Part shown: in pieces, positions 62,525-64,000 of the stretch
How the letters are laid out: each line of letters begins with the position of its first letter
Numbering within the stretch: position 1 is the first letter of the stretch
Origin: Cytophagaceae bacterium
GTDB taxonomy: Bacteria > Bacteroidota > Bacteroidia > Cytophagales > Flexibacteraceae
Length of the DNA stretch: 64,000 nt
Direction of reading: 5' to 3'
Assembly (NCBI GenBank): GCA_027485575.1
Contig: JAIXQU010000088.1
Coordinates: 18,460 to 82,459, forward strand
Program-made: the position numbers and the translations under genes
Notes under the pieces: model-generated
The model's input: only the letters and a program-made list of their open reading frames with translations
The model's database searches: none
Told to the model about the DNA's origin: nothing

Positions 62525-63235
62525 TTGTATAAATTACTAATACCAATCTTGTTCTTCTACTCCTGCGCCGATGCCCAGAAACTGAAGCACACCTGGAGCA
62601 AAAAACTTTCCATCAAAGAGCCATCAGATATTTGTCTTAACCAGACCAAAGATGGATTTTTCATCGTTTCTGACGATGGCATTCTTGTCGAAACCAATCT
62701 GGAAGGCATAGTGAAACGGAAATCTCCTTTTCAAGGTTTTGATTTTGAAGGCGTGTTTGCAGATGCCAACGGGATTTACGTTATGGACGAACGAACCAGA
62801 AATGTACATTCATTTAATCCGGCAGACCTTAGTCTGAAGCGGAGTGTAGAAGTCAATTATAATGGCGGCCGGAACAAAGGTTTTGAATCCCTCACATGGA
62901 ACGAAAGTAAGAAGTGCTTTATAGCATTTACTGAAAAAGAACCCACCTGGGTCTTTGAACTGGACCAAAATTTTGCGGTGCTAAACAAACAAAAGGTAAA
63001 AGGCATGTCCGATATTTCTGCTGCCGCTTTCTTAAATGGCAAATTGTTTTTATTGAGCGATGAGGACCATGCCATTTTCAGATACAATCCTGAAACCTAT
63101 GATTTTGAGAAAAAATTCAAGCTCAATATTATCAATCCAGAAGGTCTTTGTTTTGGACCAGATGGGAGCTTGTATGTAATAAGTGATGACATGGGTATAA
63201 TGTATCGTTTTGACTCTAACACTTTATTTGATTGA
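62525..63235 (+). CDS. SdiA-regulated-like (YjiK-type) beta-propeller protein, exported
   Basis: A 236-residue protein starting with TTG 62525, with signal peptide (LLIPILFFYSCADAQ; an additional Cys in YSCAD could make it a lipoprotein). Propeller blades are seen as EPSDICLNQTKDGFFIVSDD, FEGVFADANGIYVMDE, GFESLTWNESKKCFIAF, ISAAAFLNGKLFLLSDED and NPEGLCFGPDGSLYVISDD, a pattern of the SdiA-regulated family, which is related to phytase-like propellers. The function of the family is not established; Ca-binding Asp and Glu residues are plentiful. It lies 36 bases after the LTD lipoprotein and 2 bases before the porin gene, suggesting one transcript. Confidence 0.8.
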   Translation: MYKLLIPILFFYSCADAQKLKHTWSKKLSIKEPSDICLNQTKDGFFIVSDDGILVETNLEGIVKRKSPFQGFDFEGVFADANGIYVMDERTRNVHSFNPADLSLKRSVEVNYNGGRNKGFESLTWNESKKCFIAFTEKEPTWVFELDQNFAVLNKQKVKGMSDISAAAFLNGKLFLLSDEDHAIFRYNPETYDFEKKFKLNIINPEGLCFGPDGSLYVISDDMGIMYRFDSNTLFD

Positions 63236-63237
63236 AA

Positions 63238-64000
63238 ATGAAGGCATTATCATTACAAAAAACAACAATTTGCTTGAATAGCTGCATCAATATTCTTTAT
63301 TCCCAGCTCCTAAATCCTGGTTCCAAACTCCTGATTCCTGTTTTTCAACTTTTGAATTCTAAGTTAAAACTTTCAACTTACTTTCTGGTTCCTTTTGCCT
63401 TATTGCTTTCTCCTTTTTCATTTGCTCAAATCAGCCTGACCAATGGAGAACACAATCTGGAAATTTCAGGAACTGTATCATCTTTTTATAACCAACGGTT
63501 TTACTATAATCAAAACCCTGAAAACCGAATAGATGACAATCTGGCCAATCCAATAAACAAGGATAAGGACCGGTTTGGCCTCAGAGACATGCAGTTGCAG
63601 CTGGAAGGCCGGATTGGTCATGATTTTGAATATGAGTTTCAGGTGGACTTTGCCGACCTGGTCAATCAATATGACGTTGGCGAAAATCCAGGCATTCTGG
63701 ATGCCAACTTCACTTACAAGGGATTGAAGGTAGTCAATTCCACGGTGGGATATCAGAAAATACCTTATTCCAGAAATTCGCTGGTGCCTTTTACTTTTTC
63801 GCCTTATTGGCAACGGGCGGAGGTTACAAGAGGAGAAGTTTTTTCAAGAAGAGATGTAGGTTTTACCCTTTCTAAAAGCCTTTGGTCCCAAAGAATAAAT
63901 CTTTATGCCGGCATGTACACCGGAATGGGCGAGCAAATCTTATCAGCCAATGGAGGCGACAATGACCCATCAGGTGAATTTGAATATGTTGGAAGGGTTG
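63238..64000 (+). CDS. Partial phosphate-selective porin O/P-like outer-membrane protein (C-terminus off window)
   Basis: The frame continues past the right edge; 254 codons are visible. The barrel start is ISLTNGEHNLEISGTVSSFY, followed by DKDRFGLRDMQLQLEGRIGH, YEFQVDFADLVNQYDV and GYQKIPYSRNSLVPFTFSPY, the pattern of OprO/OprP porins. The first ATG (63238) gives 38 extra residues ahead of the signal peptide (STYFLVPFALLLSPFSFAQ). That leader comes from repetitive DNA of the type TCCTAAATCCTGG..CTCCTGATTCCTG and does not look coding, so TTG 63352 may be the real start. It is 2 bases from the propeller gene, so the two are co-transcribed. Confidence 0.8.
   Translation, partial: MKALSLQKTTICLNSCINILYSQLLNPGSKLLIPVFQLLNSKLKLSTYFLVPFALLLSPFSFAQISLTNGEHNLEISGTVSSFYNQRFYYNQNPENRIDDNLANPINKDKDRFGLRDMQLQLEGRIGHDFEYEFQVDFADLVNQYDVGENPGILDANFTYKGLKVVNSTVGYQKIPYSRNSLVPFTFSPYWQRAEVTRGEVFSRRDVGFTLSKSLWSQRINLYAGMYTGMGEQILSANGGDNDPSGEFEYVGRV

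Noticed and set aside
1..64000. tRNA, rRNA, CRISPR array, phage or insertion-sequence genes
   Set aside because: No cloverleaf-like T-arm, rRNA stretch, regular spacer array, integrase or transposase was seen on either strand; regularly spaced repeats at 45 kb are coding Ig-like units.

Overview
The window looks like chromosomal DNA of a low-GC member of the Bacteroidota, of the gliding/Cytophagia-Chitinophagia-Saprospiria type. Three signs support this. At least six proteins carry type IX secretion (T9SS) C-terminal sorting domains, four of type A and two of type B (CHU_C). There is a PorP/SprF gene next to an OmpA-PD40 gene. The promoters fit the Bacteroidota pattern TTG-N18-21-TAnnTTTG, and Shine-Dalgarno sequences are largely absent. 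No tRNA, rRNA, CRISPR array, phage or transposase gene was seen.

Layout. 1-6.5 kb: truncated Asp-box propeller (-), copper P-type ATPase (-), thioredoxin-like protein, PreA-type dihydropyrimidine dehydrogenase, small lipoprotein (-). 6.8-11.8 kb: a type I secretion-like operon of ABC protein, HlyD adaptor and TolC channel; the ABC protein has lost all its ATPase motifs. 11.9-15.5 kb: galactokinase, dispersed repeat, DCC protein, a decayed coding stretch, a short terminated transcript, MazG, a His-tailed secreted protein. 15.8-29.3 kb: secreted hydrolases (M1 peptidase, cyanophycinase-like S51, SGNH hydrolase, M14 carboxypeptidase), a DUF349 protein, histidine ammonia-lyase and a type B T9SS protein. 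29.6-32.5 kb: holB, HAD phosphatase and a polytopic membrane protein. 32.5-36.8 kb: an exported TPR-CHAT protein with an 18-base poly(A) tract in its gene. 36.9-40.9 kb: FKBP isomerase, Wzz-like protein, lipoprotein and dnaX. 40.9-50.6 kb (-): a 2.1-kb-residue adhesin, PorP/SprF, OmpA-PD40 and an outer-membrane beta-barrel. 50.7-64 kb: FAD oxidoreductase, a possible small membrane protein, an OB-fold/Calx-beta T9SS protein, a 1786-residue T9SS protein, then a lamin-tail lipoprotein, a SdiA-regulated-like propeller and the start of an OprO/P-type porin.

The most unusual items are: the transporter with a dead-looking nucleotide-binding domain; the CHAT gene with a homopolymer that would switch it off by single-base slippage; an A10 slippery run in dnaX followed at once by a -1-frame stop, which could yield a gamma-like short form; a three-copy dispersed repeat found only between convergent genes; and a short promoter-to-terminator transcript upstream of mazG. 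Start codons were re-chosen where the longest frame began with TTG/GTG and a better ATG preceded the signal peptide. All functions are read from motifs by eye; no database search was possible.
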